Origin: Hormiphora californensis
Lineage: Eukaryota; Ctenophora; Tentaculata; Cydippida; Pleurobrachiidae
Length of the DNA: 64,000 nucleotides
Assembly: GCA_020137815.1 (NCBI GenBank)
Contig: CM035358.1
Coordinates: 1,545,033-1,609,032 of the forward strand
Direction of reading: 5' to 3'
The notes under the pieces were generated by a model that saw only the letters and a program-made list of their open reading frames with translations, had not been told where the DNA came from and did not search any database. The position numbers and the translations under genes were made by a program. Shown piece after piece: positions 10,552 to 22,519 of this stretch. Numbering within the stretch: position 1 is the first letter of the stretch; every line of letters begins with the position of its first letter.

Positions 10552-13500
10552 ATGTCAGTGATGGAAATATTGAACGATGCGGGTCAATACCTCCACTCCC
10601 TTCCATACTTCCCCGTTCTCCACTCAATCCACTGTTTCGCAACTGCCTCCTCTCTCCGATCCCAACCAGGTTAGTCAAGCTACTGTTCTGATTTGATCTC
10701 CAACATGACATAATATTGAATGATAGTTCTAACTGTTTCAGTTTTTATATTAATGTTCATTACAGGAGCAGTTGAATTTGCCCATGAACACCCATTGGCA
10801 TCCCTTGCTGGAACTTTATTGATTGTTAACGCGGGCGGTGTTCTCTCTTCTCTGGCACTGGGTAACCCCCTAATTGGACCCTTTGTCAACCCTCTCAATA
10901 CCCTTACCGCTGTTATTTTCTGGTAGGTTTTTAGCTTCTCTGTTAATTTGAATTAATCTCAAATCGTCAAATTATGTCTTAATTATAATATTTTATGTAA
11001 ATCGATTGCATGTTCGTCCAATTATCTCTGTGTAATTCTGTGTAAACATTGTTCCCTATTGATTTACAGGTGGTTGGTGTTCTTTGGACCGGCCGATATA
11101 TTCTTCAAATTGTACAAAGTCAAGCCTTTCCAGGTGTGTGTGTGCCTGCTAGATCGTACATGTCACTTGATTCATTCAAATTTTCAGAGTTTCCAATTTC
11201 CTATCACTAGAATTTCATCTCTTTTGTTTCACGCTCAAATATGAAACTTTTCCCATCTGGCAGTTCATTTCCGATCTACCAGTACCACTGCACTTCCCAT
11301 GCATTACATATTGCAGCAAACAAGCAGAGCCCTGTCTAACAGTAGGAAAAGTACGCAGTCCCAAGCTAATGACCATTTAACCCAGCAAAACCCTGTCTTA
11401 CAGTGTGAGACGTGATTCGCACTACCATACCCTCCTCTGATAATGTTGTTGAGATATTGCGATTTAAATCCCTACCCTCTCCCCAGTACATGTTGATGGG
11501 AGCAAGGGAGACGAGGCGATGTAAGAAAATTCTAGATGGCGTGAATGCCGCTGCAAAAGTATATACCGGAGGACAGATCATTCCCATGATTCTTGTTGGT
11601 GCTCTTGGAGGTAAGACACGTGTCTTTTCACTCTCAGTCAACTTGTCTCAGCTTGTACGCAATGTCCCCAAAATCTGATAGTCTTGTCTGTCCCGGGACT
11701 ATGACTGGCCTCTATTACAAGTCTATGGCACTCAGACCTGCTAATACCCTCTCACTCAAGCCAATATGAACCATGTTGCGTCATGACACGAGAGTTGCGG
11801 TCTAGGACGTAGTATAGTATGTGCAAAGGAAAATAGTCATTGATTTACAAATTGGAACGAATATTTATCAAATCACGATTCACACACACAATTATAAGCC
11901 AGCTATATTTCTCCTCTCCCACTACAATCACATTTAAAAATTTAGTTTTAGCATTATCCAGCATATTAAATCAGATTTAGTACTATCTTTAAAGTTTATA
12001 TCAACCTGCTTTTCACTCAAATATATCAATCTGACTGTCCTCCTCTGCCTCCTCTTCTTCCTCCTCTTCTTCCTCGGAGGCCAAAATGGGCTGATCATCG
12101 GACTCATTAAAACTGTACTCAGGGTCACTAAAAATATCAACCTGAGAATTATCATTTGATAGGACAGAGGAAACGAATGAGTTATCTCCCAGGTCTTCAA
12201 ACAACTCCTCCCCAGATTCTTCCATCTCAACATGTGAGCTTTCAATCTCAGCACGTGAGGTTTCCACTTCACCCTCTGGATGTCGTGTGGGTTGAGTATC
12301 CTGGGCTGCACTAAACTTGTCTTGATAATCAAGTGTTACAGGAGAAAGAGCCCTTGATGAACGAGGTTCTTCTCTGCCGATATAATCTTCACCCTGTCTC
12401 TCCCCCTCTTTTACCACTTCCAATAGTTCAGTGGTTACTAATGATTCACCCAATACATCACCTGTTACTAATGATTCACCCAATATATCAGTGGTTGAGG
12501 TACACTGTGTCTCCTCTAGACTTGTACAGGTCAGAACTCCAAAATCAATGGCAGGTGTGCACGTGAATGATTCTATTGTGCCACCTGGTTCAACCTGAGA
12601 CTCAATCTCCTGGATCTCACATTCTAACTGTTCCTTAGTTAGTTCACTCTTCTGTACATCTGAAACCACACGGCCACTGGTTTTGCTCTGCTTCCCAGCC
12701 ACCTCCTCAGCAGAATCCCCTCTTGATCCTCCCTGCTCCTCTCTACTAGCGATCTGGTACTGTCGACAAGCCTCAAGCTCCCTACTATCAAAATCAGATA
12801 GTAGAGTCGAATCACCCGGTCCCTTTGCACCTGGCACACCCCCATCAGAGGTGTTATCAGCAGTCTTTCGGGGTTCAGGGCCGGAGTCAGGGGAGGTAGC
12901 TTTGTTTATAAGTTCGGGGGAGTCAGGTGAAATTATGATGGGGAGGGAGTCTGGTGAGAGGAGGGGTGAATCATTTCCATCCAGTTGGTCGTGTGGTATT
13001 GTGGGGCGCAGCACACTAGACGTGGTACTGAGATTCACTGGAGAAGGTCTGGGTGATGGGGGACTAAACTTGATCGGCGCAGTAGTTGGAGAGGGTTGAG
13101 TGAATTGAGTGACGGGAAGGGTACTGGGTGCTTCGATCTCTACCCTACACCTCCTCCTCTTACCTCCTCCACCTTCCCGCCTTCTGTGTGGTGTATTGTC
13201 TTCTCCCTCTCGTCTCGTTTGGAGTATAGAACTGTGATCTTCCTCCCTTGTCCTATTTGGTGTTGGCGCAAAAGAGTTATCGAACACCAGTGCTGCCGCT
13301 TCTATCGGGCTAGTTCGAAGATGGAGAGATGTTATAAGCGGAAAGAGGGGAGACGAGTGTCGTGTGGTAGTAAAAAGAGGAGTTGAGTGTTTCTGTAGTT
13401 TGGCGGGAAGGTGAGGGGTCGAGGGAATATCCATCCCGCGGGATCGGTGTAATATTGATGTTGGAGGTGAGATTCGAGGTCCGGTAGGTAATGGTTTATC

Positions 13501-14315
13501 GGCAACTTTGTTACTTGTTTTGTTCGTCGTGGTCCCTGAAAGTTAAATTTGAATGAGAATACTGAAACAGGAAGAGAAAAACACCATAAATTTTGAACAA
13601 GTTACATCATTTTGTTCAGATCTCAATCTACCTTTATCTGGTGTTGGTGCAAAGATATCTTCTGAACTATCCTCCTCCTCCCTCACCTCATCACACTGGG
13701 TTGCAGTTGTTACACTTTCAATTTCCCTAACCACAGGTCCACTTTTTACACTCTCAATCTCAGAGTCACGTACAGTTGCCATGGGAATGCTCCTCATACT
13801 TTCAATATCAAACTCCTTCCTTCCGTAACTCTTGACGCTCTCTATCTCATCACTGATTGGTCGATGTCTCTCTATCTCGTCCCTGATTGGTTGCTGTCTC
13901 TCTATCTCGTCCATGATTGGTTGATGACCGTCCATGGTGGTCGTTGCTCCTCGTGTTGTCTCCCACGTTGAGTTGAAACTTCCACCCTCGTTCAGTAGAA
14001 GGGTTTTCAGGGTTTTAGGACTTCTTGCCGGGTGGAGAGATGGTTCTGAAACACACACGGGTTACACATCGGTTACACATAGATTACAATTTACACCCAG
14101 GTTATGGGTTAGTATGGTGACGTGGCAATATACAATTAGGATTTACACGATACGATATTGGATTTACAAGGATAGATTAGGCTCCAGAAGATCTACTCCA
14201 TTCTTCCGTTATATTCTCTGGGCTCTGGATCATCGGTTAATTGGTCGGGTTAGGCTTTTCGGGTAAACCATTCGCATATATGCGGAGTCTACTCGTGGAT
14301 AGGCATTGGCGAAGC

Positions 14316-14397
<82 letters not shown>

Positions 14398-14411
14398 AGA
14401 GATAGAGCTCC

Positions 14412-14456
<45 letters not shown>

Positions 14457-15030
14457 TAAAGAGAGAGATAGAGGAAAGGAGAGTGAGATTGATAATGAGA
14501 AAGATGTCTATTGGTTGGCCAAAATGCCTCATGTGCTATAATAACGGTTATGCCTTACGGCTTACATTTATTTTACATCTCTGACTTTTCACTCGCTCAC
14601 TGAATTACCATCTCCAAATTTTCTTCTCTCTCTCTCACTCAAACTCACTTTCATTTTCTCTCTCAATCTTACCCATTCGATAGCGTGATCTCTCCTTAAT
14701 TGTGTCTCCCATATGACCTTTTCTCAATATCTTTCTTCCCATTTATTTTCTCTAATGCATCATGATTACTTATAATCTTCCACTAAATTTCCTTTTCCTC
14801 CATTCTATTTGCCACCACCGGTAGTGAGTGACTAATGCAGTGTGGCTAACTGCTAATAAAGACAATAATATATGTTGGTATGTTTGTGTGTCCGTCTGTT
14901 TTTTGTTTTACTTTTTGTCCAGGGAAATGTACACAAAGATGAGTGTAACATTTGCACTTGGTTCAGTGCCAGCATCCCGGAAATACTTTCCCTCGTTAAC
15001 AAATTTATACTCCCCTGTGTCTCAGCGTAA

Positions 15031-15128
<98 letters not shown>

Positions 15129-17160
15129 CCCCTCTCTTTCTTATAGCCACTATGTCTCTACTACTACTGTACTTGTTCTTCCAAGGCGCTTCATACCCCA
15201 CTGTTATATACAATTTGAAGTAAACACTAAACAACGACAAACAATAAAACTTGCTGACAACTAACAAGAGCAGGAACTCAGATCAGCCACTAAACCACTA
15301 AACTACTCAGATCTTTTAATAATCCCTACCTGAGTTCTCAATCCTGTCCTTGATCTTGATCCTGCCAGATTGGAGATATTCAGCGTGAGACACAATGTGA
15401 TCCTCTCCATGCATCCGAACTTTCAGAACCTGCAAGAGGGCCAATTGTTAAGCAAATAGGGTCATTGAGAGTAAAATATCAGGTTGTGGTATTGGTAGGA
15501 TAAGAAGAAGAATATATCAGTGACACTCCTAGTTTCACCCTCTTACCTCTCCCAGCAGACAAGATTGAACTGTATTGAATAGTTCAGTATCCGATAGTCC
15601 TTTCTCTTTTACCCGCCTGAAATAATTGAACAATGTGGTCTGGAGAAAATAAATAATACCAACCCCCCTCTAATGCCATAATTCATGAATTTATAAAGTA
15701 CACCATCTCTCACAACAGTATTTCACACACTACGCTTACTTGAAAAACTGCATGGCAGGTTCCCCGAACAGTTCGTTGGCGCTATGCCCAAATATGGCAA
15801 TATCCAGGGGTTTCCCCGAGTGACTGACAGTCAGGCCGAGTCGATACCTCGGTACAGGGTGATCTTCGTGCCTATTGCACTGTTTGCATAGCTTCCTGCA
15901 GGGGATAGAATAGAATGAGGATATAATAAAGTGCGGGATTTTGAGGAATAGTTAACTAGATTAAATTCTGAATGGTAATATTAGGTTCTGAATATATGGG
16001 TTATATTGGGTTCTTTAGTGATAACTAGATTAGAAGGTTTCTAGAAGTTGGGAAAATGATGGAGAATTATGCAGTGATAGATATTGAGATAATGCCACGT
16101 CTACAAAAAGGACGTGGATCTAAACAGAAAAGTGCACACCGGAGAGGGTTGAGGTAGGAGAGAGGGGGTAGAATCAGATGAGCGTCCCATCGATTCGGTT
16201 GGGGTGGTCCTTCTTCTACCTCGTCTCATTCTATCTCCACGCTCAAGGGCCAGAGATCATTTACAAATCCCAGTGTCCCAACTTTTAGTATTCACGGTAT
16301 CCATTCATACCCCAGCAATGTATACTTACATAGAGATGAGGTAGGGTACATCAGAGACTTTTGAGTGACATTTCCTGCACGCCTTGTAATATACCTGCCG
16401 CTGTACAGCCAACACTGTCACCCTACTTGTCATAATATTTCCATAATAATAGCCTAGAGAGGAAATGAGAGAGGGGGTTTATTTGAATTTTGAACTTTTT
16501 TAATCTTCGATAATTTCATTTTACATGTGGATTTGCAGGTAATGCCGTGTTTGACGTAACGCGCGAAAGAGCCGAATGTGGTGCTTCACGCGCGTGGATA
16601 GAGAGGGAGAGCAATCAACCAGCGCCGGAGAGTTACTCCCTCGTCCCTCGCGCGCTACATCAATCACGTCCCTGTACTTCAACATCAAACCAACTGATTC
16701 ACATAAAAACTTCAAAATTTTAACTGCCAAAATATCTTATCTTCTTTTCTTGTCAGGTTGCTCGGGCAAGTTCCTTCAGACGACAGAGGAATCGATGAGG
16801 AAAGGAAGTTCTGATCTGAGTAAAGGAGAATTCATCCAAATATCATTGTTAGTTTGAGAGTTAGAAAATTGACTTTTACAACTCAGTCCTGATGGCTTAG
16901 CTCGCTAGATTCTGGCCAAAACTTGGGAGCTTCCTACGAACAAACTGATAAATAACACCCTTTATTTCAGTGTGACCAAAGCCTCTCTCGCCATTGCAAC
17001 TCTCTACACCCTCTCTCTGACTGGACACATCCCCATTAGTGTCCCCCAGGCCCTTCTGATCTGCTCTGGTGCTCTGGTCACCACCAATCTGGCCATGGCC
17101 CTCGCGGGACTTCCCGACCCCTTCCACCCCATTTCCAAGGTAACTGTCACCCCACTGTAA
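10552..17160 (+). CDS. TMEM38: trimeric intracellular cation channel (TRIC, TMEM38 family), 247 aa
   Basis: Six exons: 10552-10669, 10766-10922, 11070-11133, 11487-11610, 16757-16847, 16971-17160; 744 nt in frame. TRIC proteins are ER/SR monovalent-cation channels that balance charge during calcium release. Family landmarks are in order: LPYFPVLHSIH near residue 20, GAVEFAHEHPLAS (exon 2), VFFGPADIFFKLYKVKP (exon 3), then RETRRCKKILDGV from residue 120, the basic segment that in the family lies near the lipid-binding site, and a Gly-rich membrane segment. Exon 6 supplies the last hydrophobic helices. The gene could instead splice at 17139 (AAG|GTAACT); read-through gives VTVTPL and a stop at 17160, and no further exon was found before the convergent gene at 17268. 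Intron 4 (11611-16756) contains a whole minus-strand gene. Confidence 0.9.
12013..16433 (-). CDS. DDIAS: DDIAS/noxin-like protein, 788 aa, nested in TRIC intron 4
   Basis: Minus-strand exons in order: 16433-16330, 15895-15740, 15616-15547, 15429-15330, 14045-13632, 13535-12013; 2367 nt in phase. Residues 1-143 match the N-terminal domain of DDIAS (DNA damage-induced apoptosis suppressor), an RPA1-C-like OB fold with a zinc ribbon: C19, C22, C38 and C41 are visible (ACRKCHSK, LCKQCNR), followed by YRLGLTVSHSGKPLDIAIFG. The remainder is a long disordered Ser/Pro/acidic tail, as in vertebrate DDIAS (~1000 aa). Exon 5 carries three copies of a PIxDEIE motif; the C-terminus is a Glu run ending SQIDIFE. 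SEDIF, SQVDIF and SQIDIF recur as short acidic motifs. Orthology rests on the N-terminal domain and is probable; a role in genome stability is family inference. Confidence 0.75.
14311..14455. repeat. (GA)n microsatellite
   Basis: Two nearly pure GA runs separated by a short interruption, inside intron 4 of both the DDIAS-like gene (-) and TRIC (+). Confidence 0.95.
15030..15130. repeat. (CT)n microsatellite
   Basis: Nearly pure CT run of about 100 bp within the same introns as the 14.3-kb GA repeat. Confidence 0.95.
16540..16665 (-). promoter_or_regulatory. CGCG-rich putative promoter of the nested DDIAS-like gene
   Basis: Contains AACGCGCGAAA, CACGCGCGTGG and CTCGCGCGC within ~120 bp, starting ~110 bp upstream of the minus-strand ATG at 16433. 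It lies inside the TRIC intron, so the nested gene appears to bring its own promoter. Inference from composition and position. Confidence 0.4.
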
Positions 17161-17267
17161 CTCAGTTTAGGTGGTTCGAAGCTGTAGAAATCCTTTGCTG
17201 CAACATCGCCGCGTGCGAGTACTGATTCAATGATTTATGTGTCGTGTTGTGGGCAGAGATCACGTTA

Positions 17268-18503
17268 TCAAATAGCATTTCTATACGGCTGTACCTCTAC
17301 AAACACCTCAGCCCGGTGATCAGCTATCCAATCTAGGAACATCTGTCCGTAATGTCGGACACCTGATCTGTAGGGGGTCTCCAAATGTGCCGTCAACTCA
17401 GGCAACTTAACAAATAGTCTCAACAAGTGTTCCACACCGTATAACAAAACAGGTTCCTTGGGTCCATTAGTACCGGCATCCTTGTCTCCCCAGTGGGAGT
17501 ACCCCGGGAAAAGGAGGGCCTCTTTCTCCGATATAGGAGTAAGGAGTTGCTGCCGTTTTGACCGGGAATTGAGAACAAATCCCTCCTGTTCGTACTGTGT
17601 CCTCTCTTCCTTGTATAGTAGTTGGAGGGGAAGTGTGACATTAAACATGGTCCGGATCTCAGTACAGAACTCCTCGGCTCCTTCATCGTCAGGCCGTGAG
17701 GAGGTGAAACTGGACAGAATACTGGCTACATTTGGAGTTCTGGGCAGGCACACAACTTGGTTACGGAGTGTTATATTCACAAAGTCTCGTTCCAGGGATT
17801 GTTTAATGGTGTCGGGGAGGTTTAGCTTTATCATGACTGGTTTGGAGGATCTCCGGCTGGTGGAGGGTGTCTGTTGGGTTGATGATGGTGTACGTCTTGT
17901 GTGACCTGGTGCTTTCGGGCTACCTAGCTGGTTTTCTAGTTGCTCCTTTGAGATTAGATTCTCCGGGGTGATGGGGAGGATGAGGTCTTCTGCTACCCAC
18001 CTGAGGAAAGAAAAGAGATGCGAATATAGAGAAAAGGAACATTTATGATATTTAATCAAGAAAGCACGGGCTTAGGTAAACACACAAAAAATGCAGTTCA
18101 AGTATGATTCACTACCTGTCATATTTCTCGCCCCAGTTCTGGAAATGTGTCAAGTAAACAGGTTGGATATTTTCTCCCTCTTCCCCAGTCCACTTACACA
18201 GGTCCTCCATTTCCACCTCCTATTGTGGAACAGAGTTAGGAAGAGAAATATCAAAATCATTAAGACAGGAAAAACGGAATCAGATCAGAATAGATATTGT
18301 ATGGACCCTCAGCTTCTTCTAACTTCTAGTTGATATTAGGATAGCTTGTTATATATGTGAGAGAGGGTCGAGTAAGGCAAAGAATCAAGAGTATCAATCA
18401 ATCAATCATGTACCTGAATAGTAGCATTGTAAATGTACTGTAGCTTTCTGGGGTCAGGTTCATAACACAGAACTTTCTCTCCTCTTGCATATTTTGCAGT
18501 CAT
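17268..18503 (-). CDS. MORF4L1: MRG15/MORF4L1-like chromo-barrel and MRG-domain protein, 308 aa
   Basis: Minus-strand exons 18503-18414, 18219-18116, 18000-17268; 927 nt in phase. Residues 1-75 form the chromo barrel (ARGEKVLCYEPDP, then VYLTHFQNWGEKYDRWV with its conserved aromatic residues), which in MRG15 reads methylated H3K36. A Ser/Thr/Pro linker follows (about 80-120). Residues ~125-305 are the MRG domain, which docks NuA4/TIP60 and SIN3 partners: FNVTLPLQLLYKEERTQY, YGVEHLLRLFVKLPEL and the terminal FVEVQPYRNAI fit the family. The vertebrate protein is about the same length. The start is the only ATG in the first exon; a CCAAT box lies just upstream. The stop is 108 bp from the convergent TRIC stop, so 3' UTRs may overlap. 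Nuclear chromatin role by family. Confidence 0.9.
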
Positions 18504-18519
18504 AGCGCCTATACCATTG

Positions 18520-20200
18520 GGGAATGGGCTATTAGGTTAAAGTTCGATGGCCTGACTCCCTCCACTGCTATTGTAACAACTAACAATACATTATTTATCC
18601 TAATTGTTTCAGGTCACATGGAAGGTCATGTCCATGACGAGCAGTGGAGTTCCTGCGAAACAGGAACTTACTGACAGCAAGAAGAAGGAATAGAGAGTAA
18701 GGGAGCAAGCTACAGTCCTGGCGTGTTTGAATCCTAGACCTAGAGTTGGTCTGAGTTCTAACTGCACTTGGTGGATATCTTGGAAAATATTATCTTTATT
18801 TCGCTGACGAATTATTATATCGACATTATCAACAGTTTTATTGTAAAAATGAACATTCTTTGTCAATTTAAGAGACATATATTTCGCACTTGTGTATATT
18901 TCATCTTCTATTTATTTACCGCTGGTTAATTCTTTGTTTTTTGTCCCTTCTGTAAATTCCAGATGTTCTAGACGGTCTCAAAGATATCAGCCATTCCCTG
19001 GGACATCTAGGATTACGTTCACTAGGCAGTGAATAGTGTTTTCCATCTCTCATTGTTTTGTCGTTCCAATGAACTGAATACTACTAAAATTGCTTAAAAA
19101 ACTAAAAGGTTGGACTGTGGTGTCGATCGTCTAAGGATAGTGCTAAAAGATGTTTCCAAGTTAACAAAGTCAGAACCCTTCGGTATCAACGAAGGATGGG
19201 TCTGCCTAAAACGTGCAGGATATTTTTACAGGAGTGCAACTGAGAACTTTGCTACTATACCGTTTATTTGGCTCTGAACGGTAAAATTTAAAAATGTGGC
19301 ATATCTGTGTGTCTGACACACGCATCGAAGCTAGAGAGAGTGATAAAAATATGAGTGAATTAGGTACAGTAGGGAACACAGTGCTTCTTCTTCTACTTCT
19401 TCTTCGAGGACGCTGGCTATGGGTGGGTGTCATGAAGCCCCCGTTTCCCGTCCTGGGTGATGTGGCTGGTATGTTGCCAAGCTGCTTCGGCCCAAGGAGA
19501 CTTGGGGAGCTGGTGCTATACCAGGTCACAGGGGTTATGAGTATTCGCTCATTTGCTGTTCCCCTAATCCCCTATCAACAACACAGTGCAGTACCACACG
19601 GTCGCCAAATCCCGTGTACTCAGGGCCAGGGGCGGTGCTCTCTGTCAGGGGGTATGAGGGTGAAACCCTCCATAGCAGTGGCCATAGCAACGTACAGTAC
19701 ACTAAAGTAGATTTGATGGGTTGATGGGTGAAGAGCACAGGCTACAGTCATGACAACTGAGAAAACGCTTGTGCCTTGTTCAAAGAAAAGTTTGGCAAAC
19801 GTTGCGGGATAAGGCAGCGCTTTTCAAAAGAAAAGTGTGACAAAGAGCTCAAAAGTTCAAAATCGAGATCACGATCAACAAAGCAAAAAATACTCCTGCG
19901 CGGCGCTTAATTTAGAATTGTTAGCGCGTTACGTTTAATGCAGCGAAGTATTGCCAAATAATATCGCGTTGCGTCGTGTAAAATTAAATCTCAAGTCGGA
20001 TTTTTTGAAGATTTTTTGAAAATTTAGTTTTCTGGGGCTTCTTCTAGGCTGACAGCCACGCCGTAGCCACCCCGGGGCTTCGAGTTGCATCACATGCATT
20101 AGTATGACTTCTTAATGGATTATAACCGGAAAATATTGTGTCCCTGGTGCCTGGAGGGCCTCTGCTAGAGGCTGGAGCGCCTGGCATGAGTTATGATTGG
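18520..20200. other. intergenic region, no gene recognised
   Basis: Sequence upstream of the MRG15-like gene. A CGCG/GCGC-rich patch lies at about 19890-19980. A plus frame around 19350-19710 begins with a Leu run and shows no family resemblance or codon signal. Nothing else is supportable. Confidence 0.45.
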
Positions 20201-20204
20201 ACAG

Positions 20205-20461
20205 GCATGTAGGGGAAGTTTTGAAAGTGGTGGGGCCAAATTTTTTGGTCACGTTATATGACATACATCTACTTTTCTGTTGAAAATTTGGGGGAAATTT
20301 GAATAGATTGGGCGAAGCGATAGCGGAGCCCGAGAAAAATTTTCGGTTTTTTGGCCAAAAAGTCATAGTTTTTGTCTAATCATGAAAGGTACTGGGGCCA
20401 TTTCTCGAAAATTACTGGGACCATGGCGTACCCTGCCCCCCCCCCCCCTTCCCCTACATGC
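20205..20461. mobile_element. short MITE with 14-bp terminal inverted repeats
   Basis: GCATGTAGGGGAAG at the left end is exactly inverted as CTTCCCCTACATGC at the right end, enclosing 257 bp with a C-run next to the right end. No clear target duplication was seen. A homopolymer-inflated copy of the interior occurs again from about 22,010. Confidence 0.6.
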
Positions 20462-21059
20462 GTGTGATTGGATGATTGAGGCCATCCTTTTCCGATTCTT
20501 GGCCACGCCAACATCAGAGATAAGCAATTAGTTGGGGCATTTATAAATTAAATGATTTATTTCAAGAATGAAGAGTTGCATTTTTCAATATCCTCTGTGT
20601 CCTGTGGGAGCTCAACTGTTTAGAAAGTGTGTGAGACGTGTGTTGTTATATCCAAGGCTTTAATTAAACTCTAATGTTATTACACTAAAGACTAAAGATT
20701 TACTACTTACTCCAGAAAACAGAAGACCATTTCATACAACCAGATTGGTTTATACCAAGCAAATGCGACTGTTCGTACTTTCTCTGTGATGAAAACAGGA
20801 CAAACTGTTAACTTTATACTTGAAAACTTTTCAATCCAATATGAAGAAAAGACAGTAGCAAACTAAGCAAAAAGTGCCTCTCACAAACAGGAAAGAGATC
20901 CTTGTACAATCTGCAATTACATGATAGTTTTCCTATAGAGATTTGTTTCACAAAATAATACAACTCATGATAATGAATCTTGAATCTTCAAAAAATGTTT
21001 AGGTAAAAAAAGTGTACGCAATTAGACACTACATCAACACCAATATTTGGCCATGTACC

Positions 21060-21725
21060 AACTCCAATAGAACCTTTGAAATAGTCAGGACCACTATTGG
21101 TGCGCGGTCGTGCCCACGGAAGGAGTGCTTGGATCATCTTGAAACCGGTTTTAAGTTCACTAATGCATGCCTAAAAGTGTCTGTAGCCATTTGGGTGATG
21201 TTCTGATAATCCAATCACGAGTTATGACCGAAAAACAGTCAAAAAAGACGTTTTAAAGTGACAAAAAGGAGGATCTGAACACAGCCCTTATATGAAGGGC
21301 TGGGGCTTTGAAACTTCTTGTGTGGACAGAGAATCGTCCAAATTTGCAGCGTTAACTTTCAGATAGTTTCTATCTTTTGTAGTTATCTAATTAGAGTCGT
21401 TTAAACATGTGAGAAGTTGCTAAAGGGTCCTATAATACTGCTTGTGAAGTGATCACTTGACGAGATTTGCCCAATTAGAGAGCGGATTAAAGCATACAAG
21501 CGGTGAGAGCAAGCAATATGAGACGGAAGCAGTACCTAATCACCCTGTTTTGCAGGGTCATAAAGATCGTCTCACATGTTTAAACGACTCTAATTAGATA
21601 ACTACAAAAGATAGAAACTATCTGAAAGTTGACACTGCAAATTTGGACGATTCTCTGTCCACACAAGAAGTTTCAAAGCCCCAGCCCTTCATATAAGGGC
21701 TGTGTTCAGATCCTCCTTATGTCAA
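21060..21725. repeat. long inverted repeat (palindrome) with ~150-bp arms here
   Basis: 21269-21418 is repeated in inverse at about 21570-21719 with very few differences, around a ~150-bp centre. In the degraded second copy further on, the right arm continues as the inverse of 21080-21260 (ending near 24,100), so the full arms are at least ~340 bp. This is a foldback element or long-TIR MITE; no protein is encoded. Confidence 0.65.
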
Positions 21726-22230
21726 AGGGGGAAAAAAAGGGTTTGGCCAAAAAAAAAAGGGGGGGGGGGGTTTTGCGGAAAAAAAATTTTAAAGGGAAAA
21801 GGGGGGGGCCCCCCTTTTCAAAAAAGGGAAAAGGGTTTTTTGAAACAAAAAAAAAAGCTTCCAAAAGTTTTCCCAAAAAATTCCCGGGGGAAAAAAGGGT
21901 TTTTTAAAAACCCCCCCCCCCCCCCCGGGGGGGGGGGAAAAAAGGGCCCAAAAAATACTCCTGGCGGGCCCCCTGGAATTAGGAAAAGGTTTAGCGGGAA
22001 TTTTTAAAAAAGGGTTTTGGGGCCAAATTTTTGGTTTCCGTTTAAAATAAAATTTTAATTTTTTTAAAAATTTTTTAAAAAATTTTGTTTTGGGTTTTGG
22101 GGAAACCCAACCCCCGGACCCCCGGGAAAAAATTTTGGTTTTTTGGAAAAAGGCAAATTTTTGTTTTTAACTATGAAAGGTCCCCTGGGGATTTTTTTTT
22201 GGAAAAATTAGGGGAAAAGGGGGGGCCAAA

Positions 22231-22267
<37 letters not shown>

Positions 22268-22477
22268 CAAACCAAAAAAAAAAAAAATTTTGAAAAAAAA
22301 AAAAAAAACAAAAAAAACAAAAAAAAAAAACCAAAAAAAAAAAACCCAAAAAAAAAAAACAAAAAAAACCAAAAACCCAAAAACCGAAAAAAAAAAACCC
22401 AAAAAAAAAACCCCCCCCCCCCGCAAAAAAACAAAAAAACCAAAAAACCCCCCCCAAAAAAAAAAACAAAACCCCCC

Positions 22478-22519
<42 letters not shown>

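Noticed and set aside
12333-13386. Plus-strand frames across 12.3-13.4 kb
   Set aside because: Shadows of the long minus-strand DDIAS-like exon, which has in-phase splice junctions and a continuous 507-codon frame.
13543-13631. In-frame read-through of DDIAS exon 5 past 13632
   Set aside because: Splicing at AAAG|GTAGAT joins in phase to the next exon at 13535; the read-through adds only ~29 residues and a stop.
19294-19710. Plus-strand frame beginning with a Leu run
   Set aside because: No splice context, no family resemblance, and an overlapping open minus frame of similar length; probably chance.
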